Of a DNA stretch of 64,000 bases, positions 38,810 through 50,763 are shown one piece after another. The DNA is taken from the NCBI GenBank assembly GCA_013397695.1, contig VYZI01000002.1, positions 5,109,422 through 5,173,421 on the forward strand, read 5' to 3'. Source of the stretch: Centropus unirufus. Lineage: Eukaryota > Chordata > Aves > Cuculiformes > Centropidae. The translations under genes and the position numbers were made by a program. Every line of letters begins with the position of its first letter. Position 1 is the first letter of the stretch. The notes below the pieces were generated by a model. It did not search any database. It was not told where the DNA came from and was given only the letters and a program-made list of their open reading frames with translations.

Positions 38810-39014
38810 CCTCTTCTCCTTCTCCTTCTCCTTCTCCTTCTCCTTCTCCTTCTCCTTCTCCTTCTCCTTCTCCTTCTCCTTCTCCTTCTCCTTCTCCTTC
38901 TCCTTCTNTTCTCCTTCTCCTTCTCCTTCTCCTTCTCCTTCTCCTTCTCCTTCTCCTTCTCCTTCTCCTTCTCCTTCTCCTTCTCCTTCTCCTTCTCCTT
39001 CTCTCTTCCCTCCT
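38810..39014. repeat. TTCTCC hexanucleotide tract, pure pyrimidine on the plus strand
   Basis: About 205 bases that are entirely pyrimidine apart from one N at 38908. They consist of near-perfect repeats of the six-base unit TTCTCC, with AGGAGAA-type purines on the other strand. Around the N the phase slips by one base, so the assembled length is probably not exact. Long homopurine-homopyrimidine mirror repeats of this kind are known to form triplex (H-DNA) structures and to vary greatly in length between individuals. Confidence 0.97.
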
Positions 39015-42000
39015 AGCTGTGTGCTGAATGTTGTTTCATGTTTATGACTACATCATTATTTGTTACAGGTGGCCCAGCCCTCTTGTCAGCAATGCCTGCC
39101 TTCCTCCTGAGGGCTGTGCCTGCCTCTGCAGGAGCTTTCCTGGACTCCAGGTGACCCCACTTAATACTTTGTCGGCATATTCAAGGACAAGGAAATGAAA
39201 TCTTTTCCCCCACTAACAATTTTTAAACCCAGTTTGGAACATCCCAGGATGACCTAACTATGACTTAGAAGTTTATTTCCATTCTGGTGATGTTTACCCG
39301 AAAAAGCAAGTTCTGAATTTGCACTAACGTGGGTTTACTAGGGTTATGAGATATAGACATGAGCTGGGCAGACTTCAGCAGAATGATGTGCTTTTTCATT
39401 CTCACAGAGTCTTAATTAATTAGGCAATGAAAAATATACTTTATAATCAGGATAATAATAGCTATATCACAGTAAATTATTGGGCTACTGCTGGGATATT
39501 AGTGGAACAAGCTACCAGTATCTGTGCTGGTTTAAGAAAGCTGTGTGTTTTACCACCAAAAAGATCCTTTGCTGATAGTGGTAAAGTTCATGTCGACAAT
39601 TTCATAATCTGTTTTCTAAGTATATACATTTCTAATAATGTCTCAATACATTGAACAGCTATGAATCCTTACATAATTCAGGCATTTGTGTGTCCTCTTC
39701 CATAAAAAATAGTGCTGACAGGGGGACAATGACCATTAAATGTAAAGGAGAGCATTATAGTGTGGGAGTTTTCTGTTTCAACATTATAAAAGTAAGCTTT
39801 CCAGAAATTTGGAATTATAATGCCCCCAAAGCAAGAGAAACATTTTGTGGAACGCAAGAGTTTTGAAAATGAATATAAATGGCAGAGTCTACCCTTTGAC
39901 TGTATTTTTGAACTGGGCTTGCCTATGGATATCCATCCATTAGAGAATATTCAGTGATGCTCTGATCTTGAAAGCAGCTGCCAGGTACCTGTAAAATAGG
40001 AAGTGTATCACAGAAGCTCTAAAGCAGTGAGCAGAATGAGTTCAGGTTGAAGCCGCTTTATCGGTTTTTAAACTGCAACCTCACTGCTCTGACAAAGAAC
40101 CTAATTTTTATATGTGAACATAGTATCATGAGACCTCTTATCAACATGATCACTATGGTAGTGGAAGTTTAGAACACTTCAAAGCAGGCTGATAAATGTC
40201 CATAAAAGCATTGCCAGCCCATAATCAGACGTCCAAGAGTTCCCAGTTGCACCACAGATAAAAGCTGATTATATTAATTTGTCCTCATTTGAACTGAGCA
40301 GTCCTACTGATGTCAGCAATACCCATATGTATTAATATCAGGCTTTGTCTTCAAGAGCGGTTTTTCTGTCAGTCCATAGATTTTGGCATTTTCTTCACTT
40401 CTGTTTCCAAGAGTGAAAAAGAGAAGAACAGAACACAAAACAAAAGCTCAAAGGACTCCATAGCATTTAGATTGGAGTTATTTTTCTTTGTCAAGCCAAA
40501 CCGTGTCTTTGGCCTTTATGTGACTTTCTCAAAGTCATAGTCTACTGTTTCCTCTTCTAAAACTCGAAGTCAGTGCCTATTGTTGAGATACAATGCTCAT
40601 ATCCAGTTGCTTCTAAAGCAACTCTGCAAAAAATACTCTATAATTTTTCCAAATCTGAAAACTGAACATTTGTTTTATGACTTGTTCTCACCAGGAAGGA
40701 TCTAAATCAAAACTCTCCTCCCATCTCAATTTTGTGTTTTCCCTTTTCCATGGCTGCCTCACTAGCGCAGGCAGCCGCAAGCCCCAAAACATTGATATTG
40801 CATGTAACTGTATTTTTCAAGCTGGAAACATTTTGCACCATAGGAGTGCTAATAAAAGTTATTTTGTAGTGAAAAAGAATGCCATAGAAACATCCAATTT
40901 AACTGAGGGGATGGAGAAAATACAAAACCAAAGTGTCTTCTAAGTTTCCTTTACAAAGAAATGACCAATATGACCCAGAAGTTTTCTGCAATTTCATCTA
41001 GTTCCCTTCCCTCCTGCCCTTAGTTCATTATATTTAAGGTCAGAGAGCCCGTCTTTGTCAGCTTCGCTCATCTTCCCTTACTAACATAGTTACTATCTGT
41101 GTTTAACAAACAGATACTTCTTCTTTTTCTTTTATTCTTTTTTTTTGATTTTATGTTAACTTTAACCTTGGAAGGAGGACACCTGGGAATGAAGGATTTA
41201 TCTTCATCTTCAGCAGGTTGCTGCTGACCATCATGTGGCAGAAATACATGCTCTTAGCTTCCACACCCAGCTGAGCAGAGCTGAAGCACCATGCCAGGCC
41301 AGACTTGAGAAGTGACATGCAGTAGTGTCATTGCACAGCCCCTGCCCTGCATCATTTTGGGATGGGATGGGACTAATTTGTCCAGGCACAGCACAGTCCA
41401 GATGCAATTGCTGCTCTTGCAATTGCACCACAATTGCACCACAATAACACCACAATGTTGGAAGACTGCTACAGCAGACCCTGAAGTTCCCCTAAGTCCC
41501 ATGTAGTGGTTTAATTTTTACAGTTGTTTACTTAAAGGCTTCATATTTAATGACTCTGAGAGAATGATCAAAGCAAAGCAGTGGAGCCTCTAGCATTTTT
41601 TCCTGCTTCTTTTCTGTACTGGCACAAAGAGATGAAGAAGGCATTTCCGCAAATTCATGATACAAATATAAAAATAAAATTTACATTTATCATATTTGGA
41701 GGCAAAGAAAATTGTCCTCATGGTATGAGCTCTAAGAAAGCTCAGGAGGGAAAAATTAAAAAAAGGAGTAGCAATTACTACCAAAATTATGGCACTGAAT
41801 AGGACGGTGCCTAATAATGAGAGGTCATAATTACTACTGTACCCCTTCTGTATGCTTGGTTGTTTCTCCAGTCTTGTAGTCATTTGTGATGTCCTCTTGC
41901 ACAGCAGATTCCCTAGTGCCACTTGCCTTTTTCTTTTATAAGAAGTTCACAATAATAAACAAGGATTCAACATGCTCAAAGCAGTAATTTGTGCTTTCTA

Positions 42001-45000
42001 AGGACTTTAAATAATACAGGCTTTTATTTCAGTCTTTCTGCAAAAGCAATTTAACTGCATCTGAGACTCATTGTCTTTCACTTTATCATGTTATAAGGGA
42101 ATGTAGCTAAGAGACCAGGAAAACTGAGTTAATTTGGATTTTCACCCGAATAAATGGAATTAGAACCAAACTTTCCATTCTTCTTCAGGTGTTTAGGCTT
42201 TGCACATGCTGGAAAATTTTGTCAGTGGATGTTACGGATGGTCCTAATTCAAGATACTGATGGGGCTAATATAGTAATGACAACAAGGAACTCTTTTAAT
42301 GTCATCACAGTATAAAAATGCTTGCACAACAGTATTACCCACATAAGTATTTTCATCAAACTGTCCATCCTGATCAACCTAATACATGTATTTTTGGGTC
42401 TTAAAACTTGAAACGCAAGAGGGCTGTAAGAGGTCGCCTACACTACCTGCTTACTCTGATACATTTCTACAGATATATGGTAACTTGGATTCCTGAATCT
42501 CTGTGAGTTGTAATATTGGCCTGAGAGCAAATCACTACAAAGACATTTTGTTACTAAAAATTCATAATCATAAAAAGGTATTTTGGGTCAATATTTTTCT
42601 CTTTAATCAAAATGTTTTCCTTCAGCACAAATATGAAACTAAACTTCAAAAAATAACATTAAAATGATAAATGAGATTATTGTATTCCAGAAATTTTATA
42701 TTCCATTATATCAACTCTATTTAAACCATTTTTCATAGCCAGATCTCATTCAAATCAATATGGTCTTGAAAGACATTTTGATTTTGACATCACAGCATTT
42801 TCCAAAGGACGAGTGTTAAAAAAAATGTTGATCATATTAATTACTTCTTGCTTTAGCTGAAAGTGGACATAGCATTATAAAAGCCACAAGATGCATAGTA
42901 CATGGTGTTTATAATCTGGAAACAGTGACTAAGTTGTTTTTTTTCAATTTAGAAGTCCAATGCAAGCTATTCCCTGGTAAATTAACTATCTTATATGGCC
43001 TAGACAAACAACAAACTTCCTGCCTTTTTTAGGGAACAGATAGAAGTCCCCTTGTAGATCCAGCTGCGCCAGCTAAATCACCCCTTTCCTGAGGCTACAG
43101 CCTCCACCAGAGGTTTGGCAGAGAAGTTTATCAGAGCATTCTAATTTACTTCAGGAAAAATCAGTTAAGATCGGCCAAGTGACTTTGATTGGAGCATTGT
43201 TTGGGACAGTAACCACCATTGCAAATGGTGATGAGTACATGAGAAGAACAACATCTTCCAGCAACATATTTGTACAGAGTGGGCATCTCTCCATTGCTTC
43301 AGTGTCTAAGCCAACATCTGCTCAAGTAAACAAGATTTCCATGTTGAATAACTAGAATCTAACCCTTGTTCACTCCCCTGTGATTGAGTAACCTAGAGAA
43401 TGAAAAAGAATGTCTTGATAAAACCAACATTGCATGTCTGAATTAGTACTACAGAAAACAACAAATGTGATTCTGCTACTTCTGCCCCTTCAGCACCACT
43501 TCAGAGGTCATTAATTCCTTAAGAAGCTGCCATAAATAGCCTGACTCTCATACAGAAAATTTCTGCCAAAATTTTAACTCAGCCTCACCTTATATTTTCA
43601 GCTTCAGTCATCAATACTGTTGAACAATCCTTTGCTAGATCACACTTACCATCTTAACACCTTATTATTTCCACAGCTACATCTTTCCACACACTCCCAC
43701 ACTAATTGCAGGACTCCCACTCAAGTTTCAATGACACCGAGAAGTGTTTTCCACCATAAGTAGAGGAGAAACAATAGTGAGAAAGCTCCTGCTGATAGAA
43801 CCTTATTTTACCTGTTCCTCACCAGAAGTTACGCTGAACCAGAAAAGACATCTTTTTGTGTTAGTTTAACCTGGGTCCACATTGGTGCTTTTGGCAGTAC
43901 TGAAAGGGTGCAGGGAGGAAAATATCTGGACTTAGTAGTTCAATATGAACAGAGGTTTCCCCTGAGAGATACAGCCATGGTTACATGGAAGCGTTGTCTC
44001 TGCTGCTCTCACACAGCCACTCTTGGTAGTAAACACAAGAAATGTCCCCATGAGCATTAATACAATTAGGGCACTTTGTCGTATCATTTTCTACACACAA
44101 CAGTCTCACAGAATGTGGGGAAACGAACAATCTCAGGAGAGAGAAGACTGATCCTTTTGCATATAAACCAGCTGAACTACCTATTTCAAGAGAAAGTGAA
44201 TGCACGTGTGCATACATGCAAGAAACCGAGAGAGAAAGCACAAGGAAAAAATATTGTGTCTGCAAGCTTAATTCTCAGTGTTTCTGTACTGGAATCCAGC
44301 TAGGCATCCCCCAGCCGGAGAAACCTCCCTCATCCACTGCCTGTAGGAACTACTATAAAAATAAATAACTACTGAAGGGCTGTCTTCTGCACATTGCTGC
44401 TTTCTGACCTCTGTGGGTAAAGATGACTCTAGCACAGCCAGAACAAGCCTCCAAAGATTATGGAGGATGTTTTCAAAGAAACAAAATGAGCACAGTAATC
44501 CTAACAAACACTGGAAAACATTACTGGGCAGCACAGTAAACACTGAGCCAGAATAAGTGAAAGGCTTTGCTTCAGGGAAAATACTGTGAGTAAAAGAAAA
44601 AGCAGATGAAAGCAGCCATTCAGAAACTGCATAATCAGATTTAGCCGCATCTTCAGAATATAATAAAACAAGGGCATGAATCCCATATCCTGCCCCTTGC
44701 TCAATCAAATGTGAACCTTGTTGGTTTAGAAATACAAAAGCTTAGACGGAATTAGAGGACCTCACTGGATGGACCAGATATTTAAGACCAAATAATTATC
44801 CTCAAAAAAGCATTGAAGTTACTTCTTTGAAACATTTCATGCAGTCCTTTTATGTTTGAAAAAATGTATACCTCTGGAAATAATCTAGGGGATTCAATAC
44901 ATAAACCCTAAAAACTATGCTACCCAAGGGATGAATAGTGTAATTTTTTACAACTTGTTATGGTACTTAATAATGTGTAGCCTACCTGGAATCAATAGGA

Positions 45001-45096
45001 CTAACTCACCAGGCAGAGAACAAAACCTTTTCTTACTTAAATTACAAGGCTCATTTTCTGCAGGATTTTCAAGGTCCTTGTAATCTTCAGACTTAC
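39015..45096. other. Non-coding stretch, no gene recognised
   Basis: Largely featureless single-copy DNA. Open frames are at most 146 codons (minus, 44268-44708), with none recognised. The only repeat noted is the 11-bp tandem unit at 41420-41452. The region 42000-43700 has no open frame long enough to consider and no recognised repeat. Confidence 0.55.
41420..41452. repeat. Three copies of an 11-bp unit (CAATTGCACCA)
   Basis: CAATTGCACCA is present twice exactly (41420-41430, 41431-41441) and once with two changes (CAATAACACCA, 41442-41452). Because 11 is not a multiple of three, it opens several frames at once and explains the overlapping small open frames at 41231-41506. Confidence 0.9.
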
Positions 45097-45193
45097 CCTT
45101 GAATTCTTTATTTTCTGCTACTGAACAATGTCTTGTCTTCAAATTGTCAGCTTTGAACTGTTGCCTCAATGAATGATTGCAGCGTCTTAAAGC
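45097..45193 (-). other. Possible internal exon (weak candidate)
   Basis: On the minus strand a pyrimidine-rich tract ends in ATCGCAG at 45194, a good splice acceptor. The following 97 bases are open in one frame and end just before a consensus donor, GTAAGT, at 45096-45091. The peptide is hydrophilic and Lys/Arg-rich and matches nothing I know. The surrounding 98-codon frame (44948-45244) continues past both sites, so openness itself carries little weight. Pairs of decent splice sites at exon spacing are expected several times by chance in 64 kb. Confidence 0.15.
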
Positions 45194-48072
45194 CTGCGAT
45201 GAAAACAGCAGCAGTTTAGGTAGAAAGGAAAATATGAGTAACAAGTAAATTTATCATGTAGTTTCTACAGTCAACTTGCCCCTCCCTTACTGAAGGCCCT
45301 TTTCCACACCCTTCATCTTCACCTCACGATTACTGATGCATTTTCTTCTTGTTCCTCTTCCTTCGAGGAATGTTGCTAAGGCACAAAGTGCTTTTTGGAA
45401 CAGCAAGATCACGTTGGAAATATTTGCACTCATTTCTCAAAATGACCAAACCTATATTAAAAATTTCCTTGGATGCATCAAGTCAGCCTACATTTCTATT
45501 CTCTTCTGTTCTATTTCCCCTATTGAACCTGGTTAAGGTACTGGAAAAATAGTTGAACCAGTGGAAAATGTTGAATGTGCTTATATTAAGTCCGTCCCTG
45601 TATTTAGCTTTGGTATCTCAGTTTTGCTGACTTGGGTTGAGTGACTACCTTGAAACTTTCCAGCCAGTTTTTAGTCACAGGTAAGACTTTAATTCAGTTG
45701 AATCAGCAGCCCTTACTCACCAAAGGATTTGAAAGTCAGACTTATGAGCTTTGCTTAGAAAGCAGCATAGACATCATCTATTCAGTTTAAACCCAAGAAG
45801 CCCAAGCTAGCCAGCTGAGCCCTCTGTGTAATTTGAGTACTTTTGCATGGCATCGATGCTCTACTGCAGCTGTCAGCCAGCAGAAAATGATAAAAGCATT
45901 TTTTAAATCTCACTTTCAAGGTACTCCAGACAGACATAGCATCACAGACTTTTTCTTAATGTAGGAAACTTGCACAGAGAAAACAGGGTGGGAATGCTTT
46001 GCACTTTCTGGGTGCTGTAACAGTAGAGAAATCACAACTGGTGACCTGGATAAGTGATGAAAGTATCCACCAAGGATGTTGAAGACCTACCTATGCTCTA
46101 ATTTCCTAACTGGAAATGTTTCATATGTTGCATGAGGAAGCCTTGGAGCAGGGAGCGAACCGTTGTCTCCCTCCACCTAAGCAACTACTAGTCCTGTTGG
46201 GCAAGAGAGTCCTGTGGAAGCTTGTTTTATTTCTGCTTCAATAACTGCTCAATTATTCCTTAAGGTGTGACAAAACTTCAAAAGGAGATCCAGGTGTTGT
46301 CTGCACTGCAGAATTTCCCATAGATCTAATCCTCTTGGGATGGTAGGAAGTAGAGTCCAAAAAGAAGACCATCAAAGCCTTGCAGACACCACTGATATTT
46401 CCCTGACTCACTTAAGTGCTTCTGAGAACCCAGCCCTTGAAAAATGACCCAGAGATAATTAGGGAGCCAGTAAAGTGTCTGGTGTATGGACTGATGTTTT
46501 CTGAGAACTGCTGCAAAGGAAGCAGACGGTGGCATCTGCCAGCTGCAGTTTTTCCAGGTCCTGCTTTCAAGCCACTATGAATGTTCTTGTAATAATCCAG
46601 TATGCAGCCAGCAGAGACACCTGACTAGGATAGGTCTTAAACAGGAAATGACAGGATGCGTTGGTTTTTGCAAGTAGGGGATCCAGTGTCATCAGAGCTT
46701 GCAGGCAGCCTCATCTCTTGCAAGATCCTCTAAAATGCAAGGCAGTTAGTACTGCAAGTTAACTAGGATTCTGGTTGCACAGCACGAGGAATGTGTCCAA
46801 CTGGCAGTGAGAATAAATACTTCTCTGAACAGGCAGTAATCAGTTAACATTCCTCTAAAACAAACATTGAGAAAGCACAGCACTTTAGCAATTAAAGGTC
46901 CAAATTTGCAAAATTAATTAGTGTTTCCCACAGCATAGCACTCTACTTATGAACAGCTCTATTGTAAATGTATGATGCTCTAATATGAAAAGCGAGCATT
47001 CTTATGCTAATTATCTAATTAACTAATCTGGGCACAATTAGCAGCTGAAACAGCACTGCATTACACTCTTCCTTCTTTCCTTCCGGATTCAAGATTGCCT
47101 TTAAATACGTACTTTCAAGTGGCAGGGGACCCTGGTGATAGAGCTCACTACCACGTTAACCAGACCTCAGTGCCAGCAGAAGTTCCAGTGAGTGGGCACT
47201 AAAACAGGAGAGGCAGAAATCTCTTTGGCACATTATTTAGGAGAAGTAGAGTCAGCTATTTAATCTCACCACCAAGTTAGCCTGCCCTCCAGGGAAACCA
47301 TCCTTGTCACTTCACAGCAAGTCAATGCAAAACGCTCAGGAATACAGTAGTCTGTTTCCCTGCTCCTTTGGAAACCCAGTGCCACTTAAGGAGACCTCCC
47401 TCATGCCAGCATTTTTCCAAAGGATGGCTCAGTGGCTATTTCAGAGGTCTGGAAGTTGTGAGATGCGTTAATTCCTACTTTTCTTTCAGAGTAACTATCG
47501 ACTTCACTGAAGTTTCCTGTGGTAAGACGAGAAGAACTAGAGAAACTTCATAGAGAGGTCTGACAAAATAAGTACATTTGCTGAAAACAGTCTAAATCAG
47601 CCTCAGAGGCTGAATCTGACAATATCTCAGTTCAGCCTCACCTTCCATTACAATGACCCTAAAACAGGGATAGAAGCATGAATTAAAATACTTATTTTGG
47701 CATTTTCACATTTGTACATTTCTAAATCTGCTTTAGATGGCCTTTTTTATTTAGGAAATTGATTTTGTGATCAGTAATTTTAAAAAAGCTGAGATTGAAA
47801 AGTTCTATACTGAGTTTTACAAAATGTTGATTGATTTAAAACATTTTTGTTTTATCTTCTTTTTGGGTGTTTTTTTACTTTTGGGGTTCTGATTATTAGT
47901 TCAGTTTTTAATATAGGAAAGATGAATTTCCATTAAAAAAGTTTGGGTTGATCTATTATAATATTCCCCCTCTATCACTTTTTCAGTGCTCTCCAAGAAT
48001 AATTAGTGTAAGTCACACACTTTTGCTTGCATGGAACAGGGTTGGTTTTGACACAGCACTGACCTATTGTGT
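45194..48072. other. Non-coding stretch, no gene recognised
   Basis: Nothing coding was recognised. The stretch at about 46840-47070 is rich in TAAT/ATTA motifs (GCTAATTATCTAATTAACTA at 47007-47026) with an AATTAGC complement downstream. By eye it resembles conserved non-coding elements near developmental genes. This is an impression only. Confidence 0.45.
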
Positions 48073-48660
48073 ATTATAAAATCATAAAACAGTTTATGTT
48101 GGAAAGAATCAGAGTAGGACATCTGATCCAACATCAGCAAGACTAGCTATATCAGCTTACCTAGGACTTGTCCTACTGAGCTCCAAGTGTATCCAAGGAT
48201 TTAGACTCCAGCACCTCTCCAGCCAATCTGCTCCATATTTTACTGCTCTTGAAGTGAAAAGCTTTCTTAATAACTTACTGGAATTTCCTGTCTTCCAAGC
48301 TGCACCTATTGCCTTTTGCCCTTTCATTGTGTGTCTCTCATAGGAGTCTGGATTCATATTCTCTATGGTTTCCCAGTAGGTAGCTGCAGACAGCGATGAG
48401 ACCTCCCTTCAGCTGTCCCTTCTCCTCGCTAAAATAAACCAGCTGCCCCAGACTCTCCTTCTACAACACTTGCTACAGCCCCTGATCACTCCATTGGACT
48501 TGCTCCAGGTGGTTGATGTCTTTCTTGTGTTGAGAAACACAAAACTGGATTCAGTACTCCCCCTGACCTCTGACAAAGGAGCTAAGGGGAGTGATCAGTC
48601 CTTCCAGCTTGATGCCTGCATTCTTGCAAACATAGCTGTATAGAGACGCTCTGGGTTTAA
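48073..48660 (-). mobile_element. CR1 LINE 3' fragment, minus strand
   Basis: Reading the plus strand gives the antisense of CR1. It begins with ATTATAAAATCATAAAACAG, the reverse of the ATTCTATGATTCT-type terminus, then GGAAAGAATCAGAGTAGGAC. Further on come the antisense ORF2 C-terminal blocks such as GACCTCCCTTCAGCTGTCCC, CCCCTGATCACTCCATTGGA and CTTGCTCCAGGTGGTTGATG, followed by TGTCTTTCTTGTGTTGAGAA. The 3' end is therefore at about 48073 and the truncated 5' end near 48660. Many substitutions and stops show an old copy. The 66-codon minus-strand frame 48157-48357 within it is a fragment, not a gene. Confidence 0.85.
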
Positions 48661-49421
48661 AGATTATAAAATAGCACTCTGATAGAGAGGTTCTGAAAAA
48701 CCTAAGCTAATATTGAGGCTGGCCTGGCTTTCACAAAGCAGGAGTCTAGTACATCATCTCCAGATGTCATTCCAACCTTGGCTGCCATGCAGGTCTGTGC
48801 AGCTCCCCATAGGCTGCAGGAACAGACAACCACCTCCAGCACAGGATCTGGTTGCTGCACACGGCAGTCAAAGGGTTTATCTACATACGCCAGGACAGGC
48901 TTTTCCCAGAGTCTGAGTAATCCCGAGTGTGTCATCCCAGGGGCTACTGCATACACTGAGTGAACAAATCCCACGGGGAGAAAGAATTAACCACCTCAGC
49001 AACAGCATTGCACTAGTGAAACTGTAACGCAGCCAACCAAATGCTGCCTTGCACACCCTCAGATCCAAGAAGAGGTGCGTGCATTTCTCCATACGCTTCG
49101 GCGTAGGTGTAACCGGAGCCTGAGAGCATGAACAGCCTATGTGCAATGCAGGAAAAAAACGCTGAACAAGAAAAAAAAAAGAGAAGACTATTCCCAGACA
49201 CTTTCACTGGGTCAGGTATCCTCTGGCATGTATTATGTAACACAGCTCTTACTTAAAACTCTCTTTTACTCCAGATGTTGACTCATTCATAGAGGTCAGC
49301 CCTGTGAACAATGTCCTTCTGGTAGAACAGCAAACCTAGGAAAGGATTCACCACATTAACTTTCTTTGTGGATGGAGGCTGATTTTTCCAGGACCTCAAA
49401 ATGCAGTGCTGGACACCTACC
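48661..49421. other. Non-coding stretch between a CR1 and a microsatellite
   Basis: Slightly GC-richer, with overlapping open frames of 60 to 90 codons on both strands (for example minus 48702-48974) and no recognised family. It holds an A10 run at 49171-49180. It might include more diverged CR1 sequence, but none could be followed. Confidence 0.45.
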
Positions 49422-49483
49422 TTATTTTATTTTATTTTATTTTATTTTATTTTATTATTTTATTTTATTTTATTTTATTTTTA
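49422..49483. repeat. TTTTA pentanucleotide microsatellite
   Basis: About twelve TTTTA units with one shortened unit (TTATTATTTTA, near 49452-49460), ending in ATTTTTAAC. The pattern is very clear. In orientation, TAAAA on the minus strand resembles A-rich tails of retroposons, but no retroposon body was seen next to it. Confidence 0.97.
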
Positions 49484-50021
49484 ACTTTTGCCAAAATGAA
49501 CCTTCATCCTTGTTTCTTAAACAATGGCTCATGAATTAGCTATACAAATCATTGCATCTACTAAACTCTATAAGCCAAAAGAAGCATAAACTACTACAAC
49601 GTTACCTTACAAATTCTACCTTATCGAGAATTAACCATACCTGACTGATAGGATGACAAAGAGAACCGCCTGCCTTTGCTGTGGGATAAATCAGCATACT
49701 TAATATATCTTAATGGATGCCACCATGTCTTCATGCATTAAGACTCACACAATTTGTATAAATCCGTAAGAACCCTTGTGAAATTCTCTTGCTGTCCCAG
49801 AAATGACACCTCATGACCATGAGATACTCTGGGTATCTTTACTACACTATTCCTAAAGCAAAATATTTGCAACTGTAGGGTCTTTTCTCACAAGCCATAA
49901 CGAGTCTAGACATCTATCAGTTCTCCAGTCAAATACAGAAGCAACAAAGCAGCCACCTGCCTAAGCTCTGCAAGGAAACTCTCACCTTGGTCAGATGCTG
50001 ATTTGTGCACATGAAACCACA
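49484..50021. other. Non-coding stretch, nothing recognised
   Basis: AT-rich single-copy sequence between the microsatellite and the CR1 copy; no open frame of note. Confidence 0.6.
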
Positions 50022-50763
50022 TGAAGTTTAACAAGGACAAATCCTGGATTTTGCACCTGGGACACAGAAAGCTTGGATAAACATAGAAACAGGGAAATGA
50101 GAGGCTGGAGAGTAGCCCTGCTGAAAAGGGATCTGGAGGTTCTGGTTGACGGCAAGTTGACCAACCTTGTCCTAGGGTGCATCAAGCATGGCATATTTAG
50201 CTGGTCAGAGGAAGGGAATGTCCTGCTCTCCTACGCACTGGTGTGGCCCTACCTCGAGTATTGTGTGCAGTTCTGGGTGCTGCAGTATAACAAGGACATC
50301 AAGCTACTAGAGAGTGTCCAGAGGAGGGCACAAAGTCGGTGAAGGGTCTAGAGGGGAAGTCGTATGAGAAGCAGCTAAAATCACCTGGCCTGTCCAGTCT
50401 GCAGAAGACAGGACTGAGGGGGGACCTCATAGCAATTTGCTGCTTCCTCACAAAGAAATAAGCAGGAGCCGGTGCTGGTCACTTCTCGCTGATGACAAGT
50501 GGTCGGACCTGAGGGAATAGTAGGAAGATGTGCCCAGGATGTTTAGGCTGGATAATAGGAAAAGGTTCTTCACTCAGAGGGTGGTGGAGCACTGGAAAGT
50601 AGTCATGGCTTCCCAGGAAAGTAGTCATGGCAACGATATTCCAGAAGCATTTGAACAATGCACTCAGAAATATGGTGTAAATTTTGGGGTTGCCCTACCC
50701 AGGGATAGGAGTTGGACTCAATGAGTCCCTTCCAACTCAGGTCATTCTGTGCTTCTGTGATCT
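50022..50763 (+). mobile_element. CR1 LINE 3' fragment with ORF2 C-terminus and intact 3' tail
   Basis: The plus strand encodes a decayed CR1 ORF2 C-terminus. LVDGKLTN, then ALVWPYLEYCVQFW and KLLESVQRRA (frame 50073-50342) are the hallmark block that follows the reverse transcriptase palm in CR1 proteins. It then runs through GGGGACCTCATAGCA, GGAAAAGGTTCTTCACTCAGA and GGAGTTGGACTCAATGAGTC to the terminal ATTCTGTGCTTCTGTGAT tail. This 3' form is that of the younger bird CR1 groups. The copy is 5'-truncated at about 50022, as usual. Stops, indels and an internal deletion near 50165 (part of the block between LTN and LGCIK is missing) show it is dead. A 16-bp duplication at 50594-50631 is specific to this copy. 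Confidence 0.93.

Noticed and set aside
41231..41506. Overlapping small frames on both strands
   Set aside because: Produced by the 11-bp tandem repeat at 41420-41452.
44268..44708. 146-codon minus-strand frame, partly hydrophobic
   Set aside because: Overlaps a second frame on the same strand and has no recognised motif; consistent with chance.
50073..50342. 89-codon frame with a clear reverse-transcriptase-related C-terminal block
   Set aside because: Not a host gene; part of the dead CR1 copy 50022-50763.
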